NCBI RefSeq assembly: GCF_000250675.2
Contig: NC_018681.1
Coordinates: 4,092,001-4,156,000, forward strand
Reading direction: 5' to 3'
Length of the DNA: 64,000 nucleotides
Source: Nocardia brasiliensis ATCC 700358
GTDB lineage: Bacteria; Actinomycetota; Actinomycetes; Mycobacteriales; Mycobacteriaceae
Each line of letters begins with the position of its first letter. Position 1 is the stretch's first letter. The position numbers were made by a program, and so were the translations under genes. The notes beneath the pieces are model-generated. The model was not told the origin of the DNA. It made no database searches and saw only the letters and a program-made list of their open reading frames with translations. Below are positions 57,348 through 64,000 of the stretch, piece by piece.

Positions 57348-58735
57348 TGCGCTCCGTTCCCGGATTGCGCGGGCTGATCCTCGCCGCGGTGGCGGCCGTA
57401 CTCACCACGGCGGGTGCGGTTTACGTGCTGACCCAGCCCGAGGACGGTGTCCGCAAGATCACCGGCACCGCGGCCGCGGCGCCCGGTCTGGCCTGGTCCG
57501 TCGCCGCCGCCACCCTCGGCGACGGCGGGCTGGAGTTCCGTAACCCTGTCGCGGGCACCGAATTCGATGTCGGCGGCCCGGGATTCATCGACGCGGGCGA
57601 CACCCTGATCGTGGTGACCGGCGTCGCGAACGGCGATATGGCGCTGCGGGATCCGATGCTGGCCGGCATCGACGCGAGGTCCGGCGCGGTGCGCTGGCGC
57701 GAGCCCGCCCCGGGCCTGCGGGGTTGCTCAGCGGCCCCGGTCGACGGCCGAATTGTGTGCTACACCAACGCTTCCGCGACCTCCGAGCTGGTCGGCTACG
57801 ACATCGGCAGCGGAAAGATCACTCGCACGTCGACGCCCTGGCTGGTCTTCGCGCTGGCGACCACCGGTGATCGCGTGTATGTCGCCGAGGGCGATGTCGA
57901 ATCCGACGACGTGCGGGTGCACGCCGGAACGTTCGCGGACCCGCAGGCGTACTGGTCCCGCGACTTCGCCATGGGAACGGCCTGGGAGGACCTGCCGGGC
58001 GACGCCCTGACGGTGACCGACGGCCAGGGCGTGTTCGCCCTCGGTGCCGGGCTCGCGGGATTCGATCTCGACACCGGCGCGCCCACGTGGACGGCGGAAC
58101 TGAACGGATGCTCTCGCGCATCGAGCATGCGCGGCGCAGTGGTTCTGCGGGTGCACACCGACTGCGCGGGGTATCGGGTCACCGGCTCCGACCTCCTCGA
58201 CCGCACCGGCCGGGTGATCGCGACGACCGATCACGGGGCCACCCAGTCTCTTTCGATCGATAGCCCGGCCGACGACAGCGTTCCGGTGCTGCTCGCCGAC
58301 AGTGCCCGCGATCGCCGCACCGGTGCGGTCGCCTGGACCGGCCCGGATCTCGTCACCGCACCGCGAGCGACCGAGTCCGGCGACTCCACCACGGGTACCG
58401 CGATCGCCGTCGTGGGCGAGGCCGCGTTGCTCCGAGATGATCAGGCGCACACCATGACCGGACTGGATATGCGCACGGGCCGCCGATTGTGGCAGGTCCG
58501 TGCCGAGCGCTACGGCACGGCTGCCGCCTGGGACGGAAAGGTCGTCGTGCTGTCCGATGCCACCGGCCTGTGGGCGATCGACCCGACAACCGGCGCGACG
58601 GTCTGGGATATCCCGTTCACCGCGGTGGACGCCACGCCCGCGGCGCTGAGCGACGGTGGGCAATTGCGCGCCCGCACGGCGGGCCACTTCCTGTACGCCT
58701 CTGCCCGCACCCTGATCGCGTTGCGGCCACTCTGA
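57344..58735 (+). CDS. Membrane-anchored PQQ-like beta-propeller protein
   Basis: This 463-residue protein has an N-terminal anchor (LRGLILAAVAAVLTTAGAVYVL). A repeated beta-propeller follows, with blades of the form ARSGAVRWREP, LDTGAPTWTAELNG, RTGAVAWTG, MRTGRRLWQVRAE and TTGATVWDIPF. The W-x-x-P/D-type ends of PQQ/BamB repeats are clear. PQQ binding is not indicated; such propellers usually scaffold protein contacts. It is translationally coupled to the preceding anchored protein and converges with the sugar dehydrogenase gene 11 bp away. Confidence 0.85.
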   Translation: MMRSVPGLRGLILAAVAAVLTTAGAVYVLTQPEDGVRKITGTAAAAPGLAWSVAAATLGDGGLEFRNPVAGTEFDVGGPGFIDAGDTLIVVTGVANGDMALRDPMLAGIDARSGAVRWREPAPGLRGCSAAPVDGRIVCYTNASATSELVGYDIGSGKITRTSTPWLVFALATTGDRVYVAEGDVESDDVRVHAGTFADPQAYWSRDFAMGTAWEDLPGDALTVTDGQGVFALGAGLAGFDLDTGAPTWTAELNGCSRASSMRGAVVLRVHTDCAGYRVTGSDLLDRTGRVIATTDHGATQSLSIDSPADDSVPVLLADSARDRRTGAVAWTGPDLVTAPRATESGDSTTGTAIAVVGEAALLRDDQAHTMTGLDMRTGRRLWQVRAERYGTAAAWDGKVVVLSDATGLWAIDPTTGATVWDIPFTAVDATPAALSDGGQLRARTAGHFLYASARTLIALRPL

Positions 58736-58746
58736 CGAGCGAACGC

Positions 58747-59826
58747 TCAGCGCGCCGGGAACCGGACGACGCGGTCGTCCCCGGTGCGGACGGTGCCGCG
58801 CCCGTCGGTGTTGGATGTGCTGACCCAGAGCGAGCCATCCGGCGCCACCTGCGCGGTGCGCAGCCGGCCGAAACGGTCCCGCAGTTGCGGGACGGGCTGG
58901 CCGAGCGTGCCGTCGGTGCGCAGCGGGATGGTCCACAGCCGCTGTCCGCGTAAAGCCGCGACGTACAACGTGTTCGCGGTGATCGCGAGCCCGGACGGCG
59001 ACGCTTCCTGGGTGGTCCAGGTGACCAGGGGATTGGTGTACTTGCCGCCCTGGGTGTCGCCCTTGCCCTCGACGACCGGCCACCCGTAGTTGCGTCCCGC
59101 CTCGATCCGATTGACCTCGTCGTAGGTGTCCTGGCCGAATTCGGTCGAATAGAGCCGTCCGGTCGGATCCCAGGCCAAGCCCTGCACGTTCCGGTGGCCG
59201 AGGGTGTAGACCGGCGAGTTCGGCGTCGGATTGCCCGGTGCGGGCCGTCCTTCGGGCGTCAGCCGGAGAATCTTGCCGTTCGGGCTGGCCGGATCCTGCG
59301 ACCGCGGTTTCTGTCCCGCGTCGCCGGTGCCCGCGTAGAGCATGCCGTCGGGCCCGAACGCGATCCGGCCGCCGTTGTGCGTGCTCGCCTTGGCGATTCC
59401 GGTGAAGACCGCTTCGGGCTGGCCGTTCAGCCGGAAGCGGACGATCCGGTTGTCCGCGCTGGCGGTGAAATAGGCGTATACGTACCCGTTTTCGGCGTAC
59501 TGCGGCGACACCGCGAGGCCGAGCAGCCCGCCTTCACCGCGCGCCACCACACCCGGAACGCGATACGCCTGAACCGGTTTCGTGCCGGACGAGATGCGCA
59601 GGATCACACCGGTATTGCGCTGCGCGACCAAGGCCGATCCGTCCGGCAGAAACGCCAGACCCCACGGGATGGCGATATCGCGCGCTACCTCCTGCGGGGC
59701 GCTGAGGTCGGGCACGCCCGCGGAGCGCTCCGCCAGCGAACCGGGCGTGGCCACGAAAGCCGTTGCCACCAAGAAGATCACCGCGGCACCCGCGTAACGT
59801 GCCGCACGTCGAAGTGCCGAAGTCAT
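58747..59826 (-). CDS. PQQ-dependent sugar dehydrogenase-like protein (Asd/YliI type)
   Basis: This 359-residue secreted beta-propeller is of the soluble aldose dehydrogenase group. The signal is in RRAARYAGAAVIFLVATAFV. The mature chain shows IPWGLAFLPDGSALVAQRNTG, EGGLLGLAVSPQY, HNGGRIAFGPDGMLYAGTGDAG (the catalytic His and Ca-site region), TLGHRNVQGLAWDPTGRLY, EFGQDTYDEVNRIEAGRNYGWP, and FGRLRTAQVAPDGSLWVSTS. GHRNxQG and the D-E-x-N-R stretch are the family marks. The start is ATG 59826 (59844 possible). It probably oxidises sugars at the cell surface. Confidence 0.88.
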   Translation of the reverse strand: MTSALRRAARYAGAAVIFLVATAFVATPGSLAERSAGVPDLSAPQEVARDIAIPWGLAFLPDGSALVAQRNTGVILRISSGTKPVQAYRVPGVVARGEGGLLGLAVSPQYAENGYVYAYFTASADNRIVRFRLNGQPEAVFTGIAKASTHNGGRIAFGPDGMLYAGTGDAGQKPRSQDPASPNGKILRLTPEGRPAPGNPTPNSPVYTLGHRNVQGLAWDPTGRLYSTEFGQDTYDEVNRIEAGRNYGWPVVEGKGDTQGGKYTNPLVTWTTQEASPSGLAITANTLYVAALRGQRLWTIPLRTDGTLGQPVPQLRDRFGRLRTAQVAPDGSLWVSTSNTDGRGTVRTGDDRVVRFPAR

Positions 59827-59893
59827 GACTAAGTAGAACCACATCCGGACGTCCGGCTCGACTGGCGACGGAAGTGGGGAGAGCGGCGCGGTG

Positions 59894-61660
59894 TCAGGAC
59901 CGTGGCGGCTGCTCGGGCAGGGGCGCCGACCAGCGTAGGACGGTACCGTGCGGGTCGTTGCGGCTGATCTCGAAGGTGCCGCCGGCTTGTTCGGCGCGGG
60001 CGGCGAGGTTCGCCAGCCCGCTTCGCCGCGGCGACTCGCCGGGTATGCCGGTGCCGTCGTCGGTGATCGCGATGGTGACGTCGTCACCGACCGCGAGCCG
60101 GACCGACACCGTGGTCGCCGCCGCATGCCGGACGACGTTGCTGAGACCTTCGCGCAGTACCGCTTCCACGTCCTCGGACAGCGGCGGCGCCAGGACCGAG
60201 ACCGGTCCGGCCAGCCGGACCGTGGTGCGCAGGCCCGTGTCCGCGGTCATTTCGGCGATCACCGCGTGCAGGCGCTTGCGCAGCGTCGGGGCGTCCGCGG
60301 CGGTGCTGCTGTGCAGGTCGAAGATCGAATGCCGGATCTCCTGCACGATGGACTGGATGTCCTGAATGGTTTCGGTGAGTTTGGCGGCGACCTCGGGCGT
60401 GCCCGCGCGTTTCGCCGTGCCCTGCAGCGAGAGCCCGACCGCGAACAGGCGCTGGATCACGTGATCGTGCAGATCGCGGGCGATGCGGTCGCGATCGGAG
60501 AGCACGTCGAGTTCACGCATCCGCCGCTGCGTCGCCGCCAATTGCAAAGCGAGCGCGGCCTGGTCGGAGAAGGACGTGATCATCGCCTGCGCCGCTGCGC
60601 CGAGCGGTCGCGCGCCGGGTGGGCGCAGGGTGACCAGCACGCCGATCACCGTGTGCTCGGCCCGCAACGGAAGCACCAGTGCGGGACCGTATTCGGCGGA
60701 CCCGTCGAACTCGGGCTGGAACATCAGTTGTTCGCCACCCACCACCCGGCCGGTGCGGAAGGCCGCGCCGGAATGTGATCCGGTGATCGGAATACGTTGT
60801 CCGGGCAGCTTTTCCGAGCCCGTACCGGCGGCCGCGACGACCAGCAGCTCGGTGACCTCGTCGCGTGGGACGGCCGGGTCCTCGGGCAGCGCGAGGAACA
60901 CCACCGCGCAGCGGGTGAGGCGCAGCGCTCGATCGGCGACCAACTCGAGTACGTCGCCCGGCTCGGTGCCGGCCAGCAGCTCGGTCGCCACATCCTGGGT
61001 GGCCTCGAGCCATTGCTGGCGGATCCGGGACTGCTCATAGAGCCGGGCGTTGGCGATCGCGGTGCCCGCCGCGGCGGCGAGCGCCTGCACGACGACCTCA
61101 TCGTCCTCGGTGAATTCCTGGCCACCGGCCTTTTCGGTGAGGTAGAGATTGCCGAACACCTCGTCGCGCACCATCACCGGAACGCCGAGGAAGGTGTGCA
61201 TCGGCGGATGATTCGCCGGGAACCCGACCGACGCCGGGTGGGTCGAAAGATCGCGCAGCCGTATGGGTTTCGGGTCCTCGATGAGCACGCCGAGCACACC
61301 GTGTCCGCGCGGTAGATCGCCGATCGACACCCGGGTCCGGTCGTCGATGCCCTCATAGACGAACTCGGCGAGCGGCAGGTCGTCCTTCTCGGTTTCGCGG
61401 ACGCCGAGCGCGCCGTAACCGGCGTCGACCAGTTCGATGGCGGTGTGCACGATGGTGCGCAGTGTGTTGTCGAGGTCCAGGCCCGCGGTCACCACCAGCA
61501 TCGCCTCGATCAGCCGATCCATCTGGTCGCGCACGCCGACGATCTCGGCGATGCGCTCCTGGACCTCCGCGAGCAACTCGCGCAGGCGCAGTTGCGAAAG
61601 GGTCTCGAGCACCGGGCTCTGACCCGGATCGCCGGGCTCGCTGCCTGCCATGCCGGTCAT
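59894..61660 (-). CDS. devS: DevS/DosT-type haem-GAF sensor histidine kinase
   Basis: This 588-residue sensor kinase has GAF-A at about residues 60-205, with NHPPMHTFLGVPV holding the likely haem-binding His. GAF-B is at about 225-375. The HisKA_3 dimer/phospho-acceptor part is DRIARDLHDHVIQRLFAVG, with the acceptor His in the ARDLHDHV motif, and the C-terminal HATPase shows DDGTGIPGESPRRSGLANL. Order, length and phrases match mycobacterial DevS (about 578 residues). It should sense O2, NO or CO and phosphorylate DevR. It lies 70 bp downstream of devR's coding end on the same strand. The start (61660 or 61651) is uncertain. Confidence 0.93.
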   Translation of the reverse strand: MTGMAGSEPGDPGQSPVLETLSQLRLRELLAEVQERIAEIVGVRDQMDRLIEAMLVVTAGLDLDNTLRTIVHTAIELVDAGYGALGVRETEKDDLPLAEFVYEGIDDRTRVSIGDLPRGHGVLGVLIEDPKPIRLRDLSTHPASVGFPANHPPMHTFLGVPVMVRDEVFGNLYLTEKAGGQEFTEDDEVVVQALAAAAGTAIANARLYEQSRIRQQWLEATQDVATELLAGTEPGDVLELVADRALRLTRCAVVFLALPEDPAVPRDEVTELLVVAAAGTGSEKLPGQRIPITGSHSGAAFRTGRVVGGEQLMFQPEFDGSAEYGPALVLPLRAEHTVIGVLVTLRPPGARPLGAAAQAMITSFSDQAALALQLAATQRRMRELDVLSDRDRIARDLHDHVIQRLFAVGLSLQGTAKRAGTPEVAAKLTETIQDIQSIVQEIRHSIFDLHSSTAADAPTLRKRLHAVIAEMTADTGLRTTVRLAGPVSVLAPPLSEDVEAVLREGLSNVVRHAAATTVSVRLAVGDDVTIAITDDGTGIPGESPRRSGLANLAARAEQAGGTFEISRNDPHGTVLRWSAPLPEQPPRS

Positions 61661-61730
61661 TTTCGCACGTGCGAGCGCGCGGGCCCGCCGCACCGGCCAA
61701 CCGCTCCCGGGCCGGTCGGCGGTTTGCGGG

Positions 61731-62378
61731 TCATTCGCCCTTCGGCGGTGCATTGAGTTTGGAGGCCAGCACCGCGGCCTGCGTGCGCCGCTCGACCCCG
61801 AGCTTGGCGAGCAGCCTGGAGACGTAGTTTTTCACCGTTTTCTCGGCCAGGAACATGCGCCCCGCGATCTGCCGGTTGGTCAATCCTTCGCCGAGCAGTT
61901 CGAGCAAGGTGCGTTCCTGTTCGGTGAGGCCGGCCAGTGGGCCGGTTCTGGCCGCGGCCTCTTCCCGGAGTTTCGCCATGAGCGCGGCGGCGGCGCGATT
62001 GTCGAGCAGCGAGTGCCCGGAGCCGACCTCGCGAATGGCGTCGACGAGTTCGAGGGCGCCGATGTCTTTGACCACGTATCCGCTGGCGCCGGCCAGGATC
62101 GCGTCGAGCATCGCCTGCTCGTCGGTGAACGAGGTCAGGATGAGGCAGTGCAGGCCGGGATGCTGGTCGAGTAGTTCGCGGCACAGTTCGATGCCGTTGC
62201 CGTCCGGTAGCCGCACGTCGAGGACCGCGACGTCCGGACGCAGGGCCGGGATGCGCGCCATCGCCTGGGACACGGTGCCGGCCTCGCCGATCACCTCGAG
62301 GTCGGGTTCGGCGTCGATCAGGTCGGCGACCCCGCGTCGCACGATCGCGTGATCGTCCACCAAGAACACTGTGACCAT
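61731..62378 (-). CDS. devR: DevR/DosR dormancy response regulator
   Basis: This 215-residue regulator is closely like mycobacterial DosR. The receiver (1-120) has VFLVDDHAIVRRGV, the phospho-acceptor Asp in VAVLDVRLPDGNGIEL, LILTSFTDEQAMLDAILAGA, and YVVKDIGA. The DNA-binding domain (145-210) is LTEQERTLLELLGEGLTNRQIA, then MFLAEKTVKNYVSRL and GVERRTQAAV. It is the first gene of the devR-devS run. A DevR-like box about 80 bp upstream suggests autoregulation. It should control the universal stress proteins and ATPase at the left end, about 57 kb away. Confidence 0.95.
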   Translation of the reverse strand: MVTVFLVDDHAIVRRGVADLIDAEPDLEVIGEAGTVSQAMARIPALRPDVAVLDVRLPDGNGIELCRELLDQHPGLHCLILTSFTDEQAMLDAILAGASGYVVKDIGALELVDAIREVGSGHSLLDNRAAAALMAKLREEAAARTGPLAGLTEQERTLLELLGEGLTNRQIAGRMFLAEKTVKNYVSRLLAKLGVERRTQAAVLASKLNAPPKGE

Positions 62379-62456
62379 TGCGTTGCACCTTCCTGGGCCG
62401 TTACCTCAGCCTACGAAGATTTATCCGCCGCAGGCTCGGCGTCGGGCCTCGAATCG

Positions 62457-62470
62457 GTGACCGAAGTCCC
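62457..62470 (-). promoter_or_regulatory. Candidate DevR box upstream of devR
   Basis: The minus strand reads AAGGGACTTCGGTCACCGA, 13 of 20 positions of the DosR consensus, with GGGACT intact. It lies 79-92 bp upstream of the devR start. This is the placement expected for an autoregulated DevR operon. Confidence 0.5.
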
Positions 62471-62490
62471 TTGACAAACGCGATCGCTGC

Positions 62491-63999
62491 TCACCCTACG
62501 TGCGCGCAGCGCACCTCCCCGGGAGGCGGTGCCAGGTCGATCAGATAGCGGAGCACGGGCTCGTCCACGCAGGCCACGCCGTACCCGAACGCGCTGTGCT
62601 GCACGCTGTCGTAGGTGATCAGCGGGGCGTGCAGGGCGCGGGCGAGCGCTACCCCGCCCGGATACGGTGTCGCGGGATCTCCGGTGGCGGCCACGACGAG
62701 CACCGGGGGCAACCCGGTCACGTCCGGGACGTGTGGTTGCGACGCGGGTGGCAACGGCCAGAACGCGCACAGGTCCAGCGGCGCTTGCCCGCTCGCCCGC
62801 CCGTCGTCGAATATGGGTGCGGCGGCGCGCATTCGGCGATCGAGATCGGCCGCCGCGGCGCGATCGGTGACTCGGACCTCCTCCAGGCACAACACGGCGT
62901 TGTGGAGATCGCGTGCCACCGTGTCCGGACGAGCGAAGAAATCCGCGACCGCGAGCAGGGTGTCGCCGCGACCCTGCGTGAGTTCGGTGAGTCCCTGGGT
63001 GAGCCGCGGCCATGCTTCCGGCGAGTAGAGCGAATTGACGATCCCCGCGAAGGCATCGGTATAACCGAGCCCGCGCTGGTCTGAGGTGGCCGCTGGTCGC
63101 TCGATCAGGGGGTCCAGCAACGCGCGCAACGAGATTCGCACTCGTGCCGGATCGGGGTCGGCACCGATCGGGCAGGCCGGCGACGTGACGCACGCGGCCG
63201 CGAAAGCCTCGAACGCGTGCTGGAATCCGGCCGAGAAGGTGACCGGGTCGATCATGTTCGTCGCCGGGTCGACGCCGCCGTCCAAGACCATGGCACGGAT
63301 GCGGTCCGGGAACAGCTCGGCCATGGTCGAGCCGAGCCGCGTGCCGTACGACCCGCCGAAATAGGTCAGCTTCGGATCGCCGAGTACTGCCCGGATGACA
63401 TCGAAATCCCTTGCCACATCGGCGGTTCCGACGTGTGCGAGCACGTCGAGGCCGGTTCGTTCGACGCATTTCGCGACGTAGTCCCGGTGTTCCTGCTCGG
63501 TCTGCGCGATACCGGCCGGGGAGACGTCGAGGTCGAGGTCGCTGCGCTGGGCCTGGAACTCTTCCGCGGTCAGGCATTTCACCTGCGGTATGGACGCGCC
63601 CAGTCCGCGCACATCGACGCCGATCAGGTCGAAGCGCTGGGCCAGCGGCGTTTTCGCGAACGCTTCCGGATACGTCAGGCCGGGGGCGCCCGGCCCGCCC
63701 GGATTGGTGAGCAGTGAACCGATCCGGTCGCCGGCGGCGGGGCGACGGGAGATGGCGATTCGCGCCGTGGCACCGGCGGGTTCGGCATAGTCGAGCGGCA
63801 CTTCGATATGGGTGCACTGGTATCCCGCATCGGCGATCGCGTCGGTGCCCGGGAATTCGGCGCACGAAACCCACTGCGGCGACTGCCGGTAGAACTTGTC
63901 CAGCGCGTCGGGTGTCCGCTCGGAGCTGCCACACGCCGTACTGAACAGCAGCGCCGCGGCCGCCGAGATCATCCCGATCCTGCGTGCCCGGATACGCAT
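62491..63999 (-). CDS. TAP-like alpha/beta hydrolase lipoprotein (SlpD/tripeptidyl aminopeptidase type)
   Basis: This 502-residue protein has a lipoprotein signal (MISAAAALLFSTAC, Cys as the anchor). The alpha/beta hydrolase core has LTNPGGPGAPGL (oxyanion), DVRGLGAS, and the nucleophile elbow YFGGSYGTRLGS (Ser). The TAP-like C-terminal domain has VLVVAATGDPATPYPGGV (acid) and the late SVQHSAFGYGVACVDEPVLRYLI (His). The family includes secreted tripeptidyl aminopeptidases and mycobacterial hydrolases. The gene ends 21 bp past the devR box. Its ATG is 1 base from the window edge, so the upstream signals are unseen. Confidence 0.88.
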   Translation of the reverse strand: MRIRARRIGMISAAAALLFSTACGSSERTPDALDKFYRQSPQWVSCAEFPGTDAIADAGYQCTHIEVPLDYAEPAGATARIAISRRPAAGDRIGSLLTNPGGPGAPGLTYPEAFAKTPLAQRFDLIGVDVRGLGASIPQVKCLTAEEFQAQRSDLDLDVSPAGIAQTEQEHRDYVAKCVERTGLDVLAHVGTADVARDFDVIRAVLGDPKLTYFGGSYGTRLGSTMAELFPDRIRAMVLDGGVDPATNMIDPVTFSAGFQHAFEAFAAACVTSPACPIGADPDPARVRISLRALLDPLIERPAATSDQRGLGYTDAFAGIVNSLYSPEAWPRLTQGLTELTQGRGDTLLAVADFFARPDTVARDLHNAVLCLEEVRVTDRAAAADLDRRMRAAAPIFDDGRASGQAPLDLCAFWPLPPASQPHVPDVTGLPPVLVVAATGDPATPYPGGVALARALHAPLITYDSVQHSAFGYGVACVDEPVLRYLIDLAPPPGEVRCAHVG

Positions 64000-64000
64000 G

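Noticed and set aside
1..64000. CRISPR arrays, transposases, integrases and rRNA genes
   Set aside because: No regularly spaced repeats, transposase or integrase motifs, or rRNA sequences were seen on either strand.

Overview
The window is high-GC DNA with actinobacterial gene structure: many GTG/TTG starts, 4-nt ATGA overlaps and AGGAGG-type ribosome binding sites. It most resembles a mycolic-acid-containing actinomycete such as Nocardia or a close relative. The markers are an antigen 85-type mycolyltransferase, a mycothiol-dependent formaldehyde dehydrogenase, a DevR/DevS (DosR/DosS) pair with universal stress proteins and a CtpF-like P-type ATPase, DUF3558 and DUF5134 proteins, and a type VII-like toxin. 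No rRNA, CRISPR array, transposase or prophage was seen.

Region by region. 1-5.5 kb: a dormancy/redox-stress block with a GerW-like fragment, two tandem universal stress proteins, a 29-residue membrane peptide, a CtpF-like ATPase and a 48-residue protein behind a DevR-like box. 5.7-8.4 kb: a DUF5134/PepSY membrane pair, and a CopZ-like chaperone with a His-rich membrane peptide. 8.4-13.6 kb: accessory DNA with a DUF3558 lipoprotein, a Nudix gene that lost its Nudix box, two related secreted cysteine-repeat proteins, a candidate peptide-modification pair (a protein with four P-L-[DEQ]-R-W repeats coupled to a JmjC/cupin oxygenase), peptide deformylase, an SDR remnant, and a 33-codon ORF followed by a strong terminator. 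13.6-17.5 kb: two coupled unknown proteins and a membrane protein.

17.5-35.4 kb is a choline-to-pyruvate catabolic island. Choline oxidase and betaine aldehyde dehydrogenase make glycine betaine. A Rieske oxygenase with divergent ferredoxin and reductase genes demethylates it to dimethylglycine. Dimethylglycine oxidase and monomeric sarcosine oxidase take this to glycine. GlyA and L-serine deaminase then give pyruvate. The formaldehyde released is handled by the mycothiol-dependent dehydrogenase. An APC permease, a CBS/nucleotidyltransferase-type sensor and an IclR regulator sit in the same run. A shared palindrome, GTTGC-N7-GCAAC, lies just downstream of the predicted starts of all three promoters, and glyA-sdaA also carries a tandem glycine riboswitch.

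35.4-47.5 kb: an NsrR/Hmp nitric oxide pair, antigen 85-type protein, TesB-like thioesterase, ATP-grasp protein, alpha/beta hydrolase, secreted protein, divergent CoaD, DUF6304 protein, BBE-type flavoenzyme, MazG-like protein and M14 carboxypeptidase. 47.6-49.9 kb: a type VII-like ADP-ribosyltransferase toxin, its putative immunity gene, a duplicated cassette whose toxin has been reduced to a 35-codon scar with a second immunity gene, then a tRNA-Tyr. 50.1-64 kb: an ECF sigma factor with three VOC proteins, a carboxylesterase, a ROK regulator, membrane and beta-propeller proteins, a PQQ-type sugar dehydrogenase, devS-devR with a DevR-like box, and a TAP-like hydrolase lipoprotein.

All assignments come from reading translations and motifs by eye. 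No database search was run.
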